Under the pieces are notes generated by a model. It saw only the letters and a list, made by a program, of their open reading frames with translations. It ran no database searches and was not told the DNA's origin. Of a stretch of DNA of 15,912 nt, positions 1 to 6,343 are shown one piece after another; the first letter of the stretch is position 1; the number at the start of each line of letters is the position of its first letter. Both the position numbers and the translations under genes were made by a program. The DNA comes from Bacillota bacterium. Lineage in GTDB: Bacteria > Bacillota > Clostridia > Christensenellales > SZUA-584. The stretch is taken from contig JAEZIZ010000017.1 in NCBI GenBank assembly GCA_023415915.1, forward strand, positions 1 to 15,912, in the 5' to 3' direction.

Positions 1-53
1 GCGGTCAGCAGCAGCACCAGCGCGATCAATAAAACGAAATTCCTTTTACGCAT
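1..53 (-). CDS. Exported protein, N-terminal fragment only (runs off the window)
   Basis: Only the first 17 or so codons are inside the window. They read MRKRNFVLLIALVLLLTA, a basic stretch followed by a hydrophobic core, so this is the start of a signal peptide or of a first membrane helix. A strong AAGGAGG site lies at 61-67. Two ATG codons follow it in tandem (56 and 53); I prefer the second because its 7-base spacing is closer to the optimum. It begins 47 bases after the stop of the upstream membrane-anchored protein and is probably co-transcribed with it. The function cannot be told from this fragment. Confidence 0.6.
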   Translation of the reverse strand, partial: MRKRNFVLLIALVLLLT

Positions 54-100
54 CATATCACCTCCTTATCGTCAATGGCTCCCCCGCACCCCCATGCGGT

Positions 101-1450
101 CTACCTTTTTTTCCTGAGCAGCAATACGGTGAGCAGCGCGACGGTCGCAATCAGCAGCACGGCGATGACGATAAGCAGCGCCGCGGTCGGTATGCCCGGC
201 AGCGGCTGAGCCTGGACTCCCGCGGGAGTTTCCAAAACTGCGGCCGCGGTCTCATCGGGGGCGGCAGAAGGCTGCATTTCGGTGGCAGATGGGAGCGCTT
301 CTTCCGTTGCAGCGGCGGCCGGCGACGGTATTTCTGTCTCCGGCGTTTCGCGCACGGTGATATGCACGGCGTTCGTCTGCTTTGAGACGCTCAAATCCCC
401 GGTGCGCCCTATGACTACAAAACGCATGTCGCAGGTCTCGCTTATGCTCTTGCTGATGATGACTGACCCGTCGGCTCCGGCAGCCATGCCCTCGGCGTTC
501 AGCTCCGTGGCTCCGCCCATGTCGGTTATCTCGAACCCGCCTATGTCATCATCCCCCGTGTTCCGCACTGTAACCCGGAATCTCACCGTATCGCCGGCAT
601 CGATCACGACCGGCTCGGCGCTCAGGCTGGCTGTGAAAATTACTTCGGGGCTTTCGGATCCTGAAGAACCGCCGGGGGCGAGGGTGTGTCCCGGGATAGG
701 CTCGAAGTCTATCACATTGAAGGGCGTCGTGCGGCCGATATGATAGTCCCTTCCCATCATCCTCCCGCGCAAGTCGCCGCATATTGTGATCCCGCCCGCA
801 TCGGCTTCCCGCAGCGTGTAGGTGAGCGTGGCAGTCTTATACTGCCCGGGCATGATGGTACCCTGATCGACCGGGGGCAGATCGGTCAGTCTTTCTCCGC
901 CGCGGGTCAGGAAGAGTTCCGTGACGACGCCGGTAGCGGCATGCGTGGTCATATTGTTCCGGTAACGCATGGTCACGGTGATGGTATCGCCTGTGCGGTA
1001 AGAATCTAAATCGGGCGAGATGGTATGGCTGATCGAGAAGACATCGTATGTCCAACGTATACTGAACCGGAAAGTCTTGCTGCCGTCCGCACCGGCATCG
1101 CTGTCGTTGTTCATCACGACCTGCATGAGCCGCGTTCCCTGCACGTCATCCATGGAAAAAGGCACGTTGAAGGATAATCGCCGCGAGGCGCCGGGAGGTA
1201 TCCTGCCGTTCCAGCGCGCGCTGTAATTGCCTTCCGTATCGATGCCGACGCCGATCCATGTGATATCCGTGGGCCCCGTGTTCTCCACGGTCAGCAGCAG
1301 GTTCATGTCTGCGCCCAGATTCCCCACGAGGTCCGGCGAAAAATCGTAATCCACATTAAAGTCGTCGTTATCGGCGCGCGCGGTGCCCGGCGGCAGCAGT
1401 AAGAACATCAGCAGGACCGTTAGTGCCAATGCACAGAGTCTGCGTTTCAT
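101..1450 (-). CDS. Secreted, C-terminally membrane-anchored protein with Ig-like repeats
   Basis: The protein has 449 residues from the ATG at 1450. A TTG two codons upstream also gives an open frame, but it sits only 2 bases from the GAGG ribosome site, whereas the ATG is 8 bases away, so I chose the ATG. Residues 1-26 form a signal peptide (MKRR, hydrophobic core, cleavage after TARA). Three beta-rich segments follow, at about 31-138, 139-253 and 270-373. Each has the pattern of CARDB/DUF11-type Ig-like folds, with motifs such as TVENTGPTDI and RVTVRNTGDDDI. A Pro/Ala/Glu/Thr-rich linker (about 374-418) leads to one membrane helix (about 421-445) and a terminal RKKR. It is therefore probably held in the cytoplasmic membrane with its repeats outside. 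No catalytic motif is visible. A structural or cell-envelope role is inference. Confidence 0.75.
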   Translation of the reverse strand: MKRRLCALALTVLLMFLLLPPGTARADNDDFNVDYDFSPDLVGNLGADMNLLLTVENTGPTDITWIGVGIDTEGNYSARWNGRIPPGASRRLSFNVPFSMDDVQGTRLMQVVMNNDSDAGADGSKTFRFSIRWTYDVFSISHTISPDLDSYRTGDTITVTMRYRNNMTTHAATGVVTELFLTRGGERLTDLPPVDQGTIMPGQYKTATLTYTLREADAGGITICGDLRGRMMGRDYHIGRTTPFNVIDFEPIPGHTLAPGGSSGSESPEVIFTASLSAEPVVIDAGDTVRFRVTVRNTGDDDIGGFEITDMGGATELNAEGMAAGADGSVIISKSISETCDMRFVVIGRTGDLSVSKQTNAVHITVRETPETEIPSPAAAATEEALPSATEMQPSAAPDETAAAVLETPAGVQAQPLPGIPTAALLIVIAVLLIATVALLTVLLLRKKR

Positions 1451-1573
1451 TTTCAATACCTCGCCTTTTCATTATTGCCGGGGCTTTCCCTGCCGCCCCC
1501 GTTGCACAGTGAGTCATTAAGAATATGAAGTGTCCGCATTTAATATGCTTTAGCCGGCATGTCCTTTACGATG

Positions 1574-1980
1574 TTATTCTATGACGATCACCCGCTCATA
1601 ATGTCTCGGGTATTCGGGCTTCAGCTTATGACCTTTTTCAAAGTATCGAAGTCCAGATCCCCGAAAAAATATCCTCTTTTTCGTTGCCCGGCGGTTCTCT
1701 CGGAACGAAAGTCATCAGCACCAGTTCTTTGCCGTTTGCTTTTGTTTCGTGGTGCCGACCGAGCAGGCGGAAGGCAAAAGCGCCGTCGCCCTCAAAAAGA
1801 CCCTACCCCTTTTAAGCAGACCTAAAGAATTCCGGTGCGCTGTCATACTGTTTACGAAATTATCACCTTTCTTCTTCAGAAAAAGATACCAGAAACTTTC
1901 GTCTCTTCTGCGGCTGCTTCAAGAGCGTGCGGGGATTAAGCGATATCGATGTGAAGGGGATCATAAGATGCAAACCAGAA
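1574..1980 (-). pseudogene. Decayed protein-coding remnant, family not recognised
   Basis: No intact frame exists here, but protein-like text runs through all three minus-strand frames in a consistent order. From the 5' side: SYDPLHIDIA, an in-frame stop, then ALEAAAEETKVSGIFF (1980-1876); a shift to FLKKKGDNFVNSM; then a third frame containing two stops and GDGAFAFRLLGRHHETK plus ELVLMTFVPREPPGNEKED (1790-1670); a shift to FFGDLDFDTLKKVIS; and a final shift to KLKPEYPRHYERVIVIE and a TAA at 1574-1576. Mixed charged and hydrophobic composition continuing across the breaks is what a gene with several indels and stops would leave. The 5' end is not visible. I do not recognise the family. A run of chance frames remains possible but looks unlikely. 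Confidence 0.55.
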
Positions 1981-1985
1981 TGTCT

Positions 1986-2229
1986 GCGATGAAGAATCTT
2001 AATATGACCATCTATCTAAATATAATCACAAAATATGCTTGAAATCAAGAAGAATATTATCGGGCTTTTCTCCGGAATTTAGGGCTTTTTTGGTTTTATT
2101 ACCTTAACAATTTAATTTGCCAATTACCATTATTCCTTAACATGCTATGTTAAAATGTGATAAGTTCCTCTGGAAATTGTGTCCACGAGAAGCCTGACAA
2201 AGGTCTATCCTTCTCTCCGTCAAAACCCT
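1986..2229. other. AT-rich intergenic stretch with a perfect inverted repeat
   Basis: I see no gene here. The stretch is AT-rich and contains the perfect 17-bp inverted repeat TTAACAT-GCT-ATGTTAA at 2137-2153, which looks more like a protein-binding site than a terminator because no T-run follows. A related half, CCTTAACAATTTAA, lies at 2102-2115. No promoter with both boxes at proper spacing was found on either strand. Confidence 0.4.
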
Positions 2230-2266
2230 AAAAAAAGGGCGGTATATCATTTAGATACTCCCGCCC
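2230..2266 (-). terminator. Rho-independent terminator of the aldehyde dehydrogenase gene
   Basis: On the minus strand GGGCGG (2266-2261) pairs with CCGCCC (2242-2237). GATA and TATC pair inside the loop, and seven Ts follow (2236-2230). It lies about 60 bases after the dehydrogenase stop codon. Confidence 0.85.
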
Positions 2267-2328
2267 ATAAAAATCATTATTGCCTTTGCCGCGTCGAGGG
2301 GTTTACTTGCCGTTGTTTTTATTGATAA

Positions 2329-3804
2329 TCAGTACAATCCTACTTTACTCTCCGTCAGGCTTAAGAATATGTTCTTCTTCTGCGTGTAGTGCTCAAGTAT
2401 CATCTTGTGCGTTTCGCGCCCTATGCCCGACTTCTTGTAGCCGCCGAAAGGCGAATGCGCGGGCAGGTTGTTGTAGTTGTTTACCCACATGCGGCCCGTC
2501 TCAACGCCGCGGGCCACGCGGAACGCGCGGTTGATGTCCTTCGTCCAGACAGCGCCACCCAAGCCGTACTCGTTGTCATTTGCCATGCGTATCACTTCGT
2601 CCTCGTCCTTAAACGGTATAATGCAGACCACCGGCCCAAATATCTCCTCGCGCGCTACCGTCATGTCGTTTGTAACGTCGGTAAGTATAGTCGGCTTTAC
2701 AAAGCAGCCCTTGCCAAGCTCGCCCTCAGTTGTGCGGCTGCCGCCCGTTGCCACACGCGCGCCTTCATTTTTGCCTGTTTCGACATATCCGAGTATCTTC
2801 TTTACCTGCGCTTCGTTTATCTGCGAACCCATCATCGTATCCTTCTCCCACGGCAGGCCAACCTTCACCTTTTCGAATGCCGCCACGGCCGCTTCGAGGA
2901 ACTTATCGTAAATGTCCACATGCACAAACGCGCGAGAGCCAGCGCAGCATACCTGGCCCTGGTTGAACAGTATGCCTATCTGCAGCCCTTCTATGGCCTT
3001 CTCCCACGGCGCGTCGGGGAAGTATATGTTAGCCGACTTGCCGCCCAGCTCCAGCGTCGCTGGGATAATCTTCTTCGCGGCGGCTTCGGCCACAGTGTAG
3101 CCTATCTCGGTCGAGCCGGTAAACGCCAGCTTGCGGAATCCCTCGTGCTCCAGCATAGCGTTGCCGCTTACCGAACCGCGGCCCGTTATCACGTTGACGA
3201 CGCCTGGCGGCAGCACCTGCTGCAGCAATTTTGCGAACTCAAGCGTGCTTAATGACGTTACCGAAGACGGTTTTATTACGACGCAATCGCCGGCGGCAAG
3301 CGCGGGCGCTATCTTCCACGCCGCCATAAGGAACGGGAAGTTCCAGGGAACGATTTGTCCCACCACGCCTATCGGTTCTCTGAGTATTATGCTAAGAGTA
3401 TTGTCGTCTATCATCACCGCCTGCCCTTCCTCGGTGCGCACCGCTCCCGCGAAATAGCGGAAGTGGTCCGAAGCGAGCGGCACGTCTATAGCCGTAGTCT
3501 CGCGTATCGGCTTGCCGTTGTCGAGCGTTTCCACCATGGCGAGCTTCTCGGCGTTTGCATCGATTAAGTCCGCAATCTTCAGCAGTATTGTCATGCGTTC
3601 CTGCGGGCTCACTTTCTTCCAGCTCTCAAAAGCCTTCCACGCGGCGTCCACTGCAATGTCCACATCCTCCTTTGTTGCGTCCACACACGTTGCGAGGCGC
3701 TCGCCGTTGGCCGGATTGAAACATTCAAACGTATTGCCTTTCTTGCCTTCAACCCATTCGTTATTGATGAAAAGCCCGTACCTGTCGTCGATTACTTTGT
3801 TCAT
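2329..3804 (-). CDS. NAD-dependent aldehyde dehydrogenase, AldB/ExaC-like
   Basis: The enzyme (491 residues, normal for the family) would oxidise an aldehyde to its carboxylic acid with NAD(P)+, in the cytosol. Visible landmarks are VPWNFP (Asn155, oxyanion/transition-state Asn), Lys178 in VVIKPSS, FTGST (228-232), the general-base Glu252 in LELGGK, the catalytic Cys286 in NQGQVCCAGSR, and EIFGP (Glu387). The ends of the protein (DNGKPIRET early, SGIGRETHKM late and a terminal KVGLY) resemble Escherichia coli AldB, which acts on acetaldehyde-type substrates. A TTG at 3822 extends the frame, but the AGGAGG site lies between it and the ATG at 3804, so the ATG is the start. It is flanked by terminators and looks monocistronic. 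The exact aldehyde is unknown. Confidence 0.93.
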   Translation of the reverse strand: MNKVIDDRYGLFINNEWVEGKKGNTFECFNPANGERLATCVDATKEDVDIAVDAAWKAFESWKKVSPQERMTILLKIADLIDANAEKLAMVETLDNGKPIRETTAIDVPLASDHFRYFAGAVRTEEGQAVMIDDNTLSIILREPIGVVGQIVPWNFPFLMAAWKIAPALAAGDCVVIKPSSVTSLSTLEFAKLLQQVLPPGVVNVITGRGSVSGNAMLEHEGFRKLAFTGSTEIGYTVAEAAAKKIIPATLELGGKSANIYFPDAPWEKAIEGLQIGILFNQGQVCCAGSRAFVHVDIYDKFLEAAVAAFEKVKVGLPWEKDTMMGSQINEAQVKKILGYVETGKNEGARVATGGSRTTEGELGKGCFVKPTILTDVTNDMTVAREEIFGPVVCIIPFKDEDEVIRMANDNEYGLGGAVWTKDINRAFRVARGVETGRMWVNNYNNLPAHSPFGGYKKSGIGRETHKMILEHYTQKKNIFLSLTESKVGLY

Positions 3805-3984
3805 ACCTTTAACCTCCTTCAATATTGGTAATGTGCGGGCGTGCTTAATACACCCGCCATAAATCTACGGTTTGTACTGCTATGTGGTTTTATTGCTGTA
3901 ATGTCGTGTTGCTTGCTGACCAATTAATGTATATGTCCGAAAAGTATATATATTCTGCGTTGAGTGTGGTTTTTACGATAAAAC
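3805..3984 (-). promoter_or_regulatory. Upstream region of the aldehyde dehydrogenase gene
   Basis: This AT-rich stretch must carry the dehydrogenase promoter, since a terminator lies just upstream. It includes a TATATATA run near 3947-3954, but I find no pair of boxes with convincing spacing. On the minus strand GCGGG and CCCGC around TATTAAG can form a small hairpin at about 3837-3857, shortly before the ribosome site AGGAGG (3813-3818). Confidence 0.4.
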
Positions 3985-4043
3985 AAAAAGCCCCGCAGTA
4001 CGTCCCTTGGCATGAAGATTTCGGGCCGACGTGCGGGGGGGCT
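3985..4043 (-). terminator. Terminator downstream of the MsmX-like ATPase gene
   Basis: On the minus strand a G/C-rich arm (AGCCCC...GCACGTC, about 4043-4029) pairs with the later arm (GACGT...GCGGGGCT, about 4003-3989). TTTTTGTTTT follows. The stem has internal loops but is long and ends in the expected T-run. Confidence 0.75.
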
Positions 4044-4050
4044 CCCAAGC

Positions 4051-4073
4051 GTATCGCATTATTAAAGCGATAC
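4051..4073 (-). other. Second 3' hairpin after the MsmX-like gene
   Basis: GTATCGC (4051-4057) and GCGATAC (4067-4073) are a perfect 7-bp inverted repeat around a 9-base AT loop. It lies between the stop codon at 4115 and the T-tailed terminator, and has no T-run of its own. A role in protecting the 3' end of the message is inference. Confidence 0.55.
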
Positions 4074-4114
4074 CGGGGTCAGGGAGAAATCATAAAACCG
4101 GCTATAACTTAAGT

Positions 4115-5236
4115 TTAAACGAACAGATTGCGCTTTGTCTCATTATCGAATATGTACATCAGCGAACTGGGTATTGTAAGCCATATATCGCCGCGTCTGC
4201 CCTGGCCGCGCAAAAATTTGCTGTTCATATCAACGTTCTGTATGCGTACGATAACATCCTTTTCATCGACGACGGCATGCAGGTGGGTCTCGCTCCCCAT
4301 CATTTCGCATACGTCTATCTTTGCCTTTATTGCGTCTTTGCTTTCTGCGTCGGATACGAGTATGTGTTCCGGCCGCACGCCTACGGTCACTTTTCGGCCG
4401 GCCTCGGCCTGTTTCTTTAACACGCTCTGCTTGTCTTCGGGCAGCTTGATGCTCACACCCGCAACGTTGACTATATACTCGCCGTTTGAAACTACGAGCT
4501 CGCCGTCAAGGAAGTTCATCTGCGGCGTGCCTATAAACCCGGCGACGAACTCGTTAACGGGATTGTTGAACACTTCCTGCGGCGTGCCTATCTGCTGTAT
4601 ATAGCCGTCTTTCATTACAACGATCCTGTCCCCCAGCGTCATGGCTTCCGTTTGGTCGTGCGTAACATATATAAACGTAGTGTTTACACTATCATGTATC
4701 TTTATTATCTCCGCACGCATCTGGTTTCTGAGCTTTGCATCCAGGTTGGATAACGGCTCGTCCATCAAGAACACTTTGGGTTCGCGCACTATAGCGCGGC
4801 CTATCGCGACGCGCTGCCGCTGGCCTCCCGAAAGCGCTTTCGGCCTGCGTTTAAGCAGGTCGGTAATGCCCAGTATCTCTGCGGTCTGCTTTACCTTTTT
4901 GTCGATAACCTGCTTCTTTTCCTTTCTGAGCTTAAGCGCAAACGCCATGTTCTCGTATGCCGTCATGTGCGGATACAGTGCGTAATTCTGGAACACCATA
5001 GCGATGTCCCTGTCTTTTGGGGGGACGTCGTTTACTAACTTGTCGTCGATATACAGTTCCCCTTCCGTGATCTCCTCGAGCCCTGCCACCATTCGCAGCG
5101 TCGTCGATTTGCCGCAGCCCGACGGGCCGACCAGCACGACGAATTCCTTGTCCTCGATGACAAGGTTAAAGTCGTCCACTGCGACTACATTCTTGTCAAA
5201 CACTTTCCTTATGTTTTTCAGTTCAACTCTTGCCAT
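4115..5236 (-). CDS. msmX: ABC-transporter ATP-binding protein, MsmX/UgpC family
   Basis: The protein (373 residues) powers CUT1 sugar importers by hydrolysing ATP at the cytoplasmic face of the permease pair. It shows Walker A GPSGCGKST (37-45), Q-loop Gln83 in VFQNYALYPHM, signature LSGGQ (135-139), Walker B VFLMDEP (155-161), D-loop SNLDAKL, H-loop His193 in VTHDQTEAMTL, and a C-terminal OB-like regulatory region. The sequence closely follows Bacillus MsmX, an ATPase shared by several importers; here it sits in the same locus as an importer that has no other ATPase. The start is chosen by alignment with MsmX (MARVELKNIRKVF). A GTG at 5260 is the other option. Neither has a visible ribosome site, which is unlike its neighbours. 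Confidence 0.95.
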   Translation of the reverse strand: MARVELKNIRKVFDKNVVAVDDFNLVIEDKEFVVLVGPSGCGKSTTLRMVAGLEEITEGELYIDDKLVNDVPPKDRDIAMVFQNYALYPHMTAYENMAFALKLRKEKKQVIDKKVKQTAEILGITDLLKRRPKALSGGQRQRVAIGRAIVREPKVFLMDEPLSNLDAKLRNQMRAEIIKIHDSVNTTFIYVTHDQTEAMTLGDRIVVMKDGYIQQIGTPQEVFNNPVNEFVAGFIGTPQMNFLDGELVVSNGEYIVNVAGVSIKLPEDKQSVLKKQAEAGRKVTVGVRPEHILVSDAESKDAIKAKIDVCEMMGSETHLHAVVDEKDVIVRIQNVDMNSKFLRGQGRRGDIWLTIPSSLMYIFDNETKRNLFV

Positions 5237-5319
5237 ACATTTCACGGCTTTACCGCGCACAGCGTCAGCTTATTTATATCCTGTAGTTTATTGTTAACAG
5301 GTATATTAATGCGCGGCTC

Positions 5320-5387
5320 GCCACTGCCCGATTATGTGGCAATGGCTTTACAGCAGGTCTCCACACTGCTGCACCGCAAGCCGATGC
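5320..5387 (-). other. Three consecutive hairpins in the leader of the MsmX-like gene
   Basis: Three stems follow one another on the minus strand. GCATCG pairs with CGGTGC around GCTTG (5387-5371). AGCAG pairs with CTGCT around a 9-base loop (5370-5352). GCCATTGCC pairs with GGCAGTGGC, with one wobble, around a 9-base loop (5346-5320). No T-run follows, so this is not a terminator. It does not have the TPsiC features of a tRNA and I do not recognise a riboswitch class. It lies about 85-150 bases upstream of the start codon. Confidence 0.45.
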
Positions 5388-5396
5388 GGAAAAATT

Positions 5397-5405
5397 ACCT
5401 CCTTT
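5397..5405 (-). promoter_or_regulatory. Orphan ribosome-binding site
   Basis: AAAGGAGGT, a near-perfect ribosome site, stands about 160 bases upstream of the MsmX-like start codon and is not followed by ATG, GTG or TTG at a usable distance. The only near start is the rare ATT beginning 2 bases after it, or a GTG about 20 bases away opening an 8-codon frame. Confidence 0.4.
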
Positions 5406-5465
5406 ATTTTACGTTTTATGAGCGATGCAAGTGGAGCCGCCCAAAAAACGTATTGATACTTATCA

Positions 5466-5577
5466 CCCCATCAAGTCTCACGTCTTGCTGGGGACCCCGC
5501 TTTTTCACCCCATCAAGTCTCACGTCTTGCTGGGGATCCCGGATTTACCCCCATCAAGTCTCACGTCTTGCTGGGGG
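5466..5577 (-). repeat. Array of three tandem 41/42-bp hairpin repeats
   Basis: Three copies of a 28-base core occupy 5466-5493, 5508-5535 and 5549-5576 and are identical to one another; the third is extended by one C/G pair. On the minus strand each core is CCCCAGCAAG, then ACGTGAGA, then CTTGATGGGG. The two arms pair except for one G-A mismatch. Within the loop a further C-G pair, after an A-A mismatch, can close a GUGA (GNRA) tetraloop. The 13-14 base spacers have diverged, but each copy is preceded by a CGG-type hexamer, so the duplicated unit is the full 41-42 bp. The array starts 16 bases after the response-regulator stop. Purine mismatches and the GNRA loop favour the minus-strand transcript as the functional RNA. 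Confidence 0.9.
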
Positions 5578-5593
5578 TCCGTAACCGCGTTGT

Positions 5594-6343
5594 TTATATG
5601 TTGATATGCTCCATGTTGTGCAGCTGTTTGCAGTATTCTGAATAGCTTATGCCCGTGTATTTTTTAAAGCATCTTCCGAAATAATTAGGGTCGGGTATGC
5701 CCACCGCGCTCGCGGTATAAAACATCTTTTCGCTGTCTTTCGCGAGAGCAATGGCTTTTTTCATGCGGCATTCGGTAAGATATTCTATAAAGCAGCGGCC
5801 TATCTCGGCTTTAAACCTCCTGCTTAGGTAACTCGGGTTAAACCCGAACGTCTGCGCTATGGAAGTAAGATTAAGGCTGGAATCCGTATAATGCTCTTCG
5901 ACATATTTGGCTATGCGCCTTACGGCGGACGGCTCTATCTCGCGAAACTCCTCCGCCTCTTTGACAGGCTCCTTTATCAGCTGTTTGACCTTTCCCAGTA
6001 TATCGTATATTTCCGCTCGTACTATAGGTTTGAGTATGTAGCCGCATATAGGCAGGCCGACGCACTGCCTTGCGTATTCAAACTCGTCAAAAGCGGTAAG
6101 AATTATGATCTTCAAGTTGGGATAGCGGCTCGTAGCCAGCCTCGAGAATTCTATGCCGTCCATAAACGGCATACAGATGTCAACAAAAGCTATATGCGGC
6201 TTGAGTTCGTCTATCATGTTGATAGCCTCTATGCCGCTGCTTGCTTCTCCAACGACCTGGAGCCCTAAGTTCTCCCAGTCTATCGACTCTTTCAGCAACA
6301 AGCGAGTTGGTTCTTCGTCGTCTATAAGCATTACTCTAAACAT
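5594..6343 (-). CDS. Response regulator with AraC-type DNA-binding domain, YesN-like
   Basis: The protein (249 residues) would be phosphorylated by the adjacent kinase and act as a transcription activator in the cytoplasm. The receiver domain (1-118) has the acidic pair Asp8/Asp9, phospho-acceptor Asp55 in FVDICMP, Thr83 in ILTAFDEFEYA and Lys105 in YILKPI. A short linker follows. The AraC-type domain (about 143-240) has two helix-turn-helix units, at 160-180 (SIAQTFGFNPSYLSRRFK) and 209-231 (YTASAVGIPDPNYFGRCFKK). The linker is much shorter than in the large YesN-type proteins. The ATG at 6343 lies 8 bases after AGGAGG and overlaps the end of the kinase gene by 8 bp, so translation is probably coupled. 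A GTG at 6352 is an alternative start without its own site. Likely targets are the importer genes upstream (inference). Confidence 0.94.
   Translation of the reverse strand: MFRVMLIDDEEPTRLLLKESIDWENLGLQVVGEASSGIEAINMIDELKPHIAFVDICMPFMDGIEFSRLATSRYPNLKIIILTAFDEFEYARQCVGLPICGYILKPIVRAEIYDILGKVKQLIKEPVKEAEEFREIEPSAVRRIAKYVEEHYTDSSLNLTSIAQTFGFNPSYLSRRFKAEIGRCFIEYLTECRMKKAIALAKDSEKMFYTASAVGIPDPNYFGRCFKKYTGISYSEYCKQLHNMEHINI

Noticed and set aside
84..99. Terminator between the two exported-protein genes (CCGCA and TGCGG around a G-run)
   Set aside because: The stem is 5 bp with no T-run, and a strong ribosome site follows at once, so the two genes are probably one transcript.
1559..2042. Two plus-strand frames of 88 and 97 codons
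   Set aside because: They lie antisense to the decayed minus-strand gene, have no ribosome sites and are rich in Arg/Ser/Lys as expected for antisense frames.
2389..3252. Plus-strand frame of 287 codons inside the aldehyde dehydrogenase gene
   Set aside because: It is fully antisense to a gene with all catalytic motifs intact, and its Arg/Ala/Tyr/His-rich translation is a shadow.
5320..5387. tRNA or known riboswitch in the MsmX-like leader
   Set aside because: Three stems are present but there is no acceptor stem, TPsiC loop or any conserved core of a riboswitch class that I recognise.
5443..5465. Terminator made of TGAT-AAGT-ATCA and the T-run after the hairpin array
   Set aside because: The stem is only 4 bp of mostly A/T and is separated from the T-run by six bases.
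5466..5577. CRISPR array
   Set aside because: The repeats are regular, but the spacers are only 13-14 bases, resemble one another, and no cas gene is nearby.
5291..5584. Plus-strand frame containing repeated PSSLTSCWG
   Set aside because: It is the reading of the hairpin repeats. The 41-bp period between copies 2 and 3 breaks the frame, there is no ribosome site, and composition is not protein-like.
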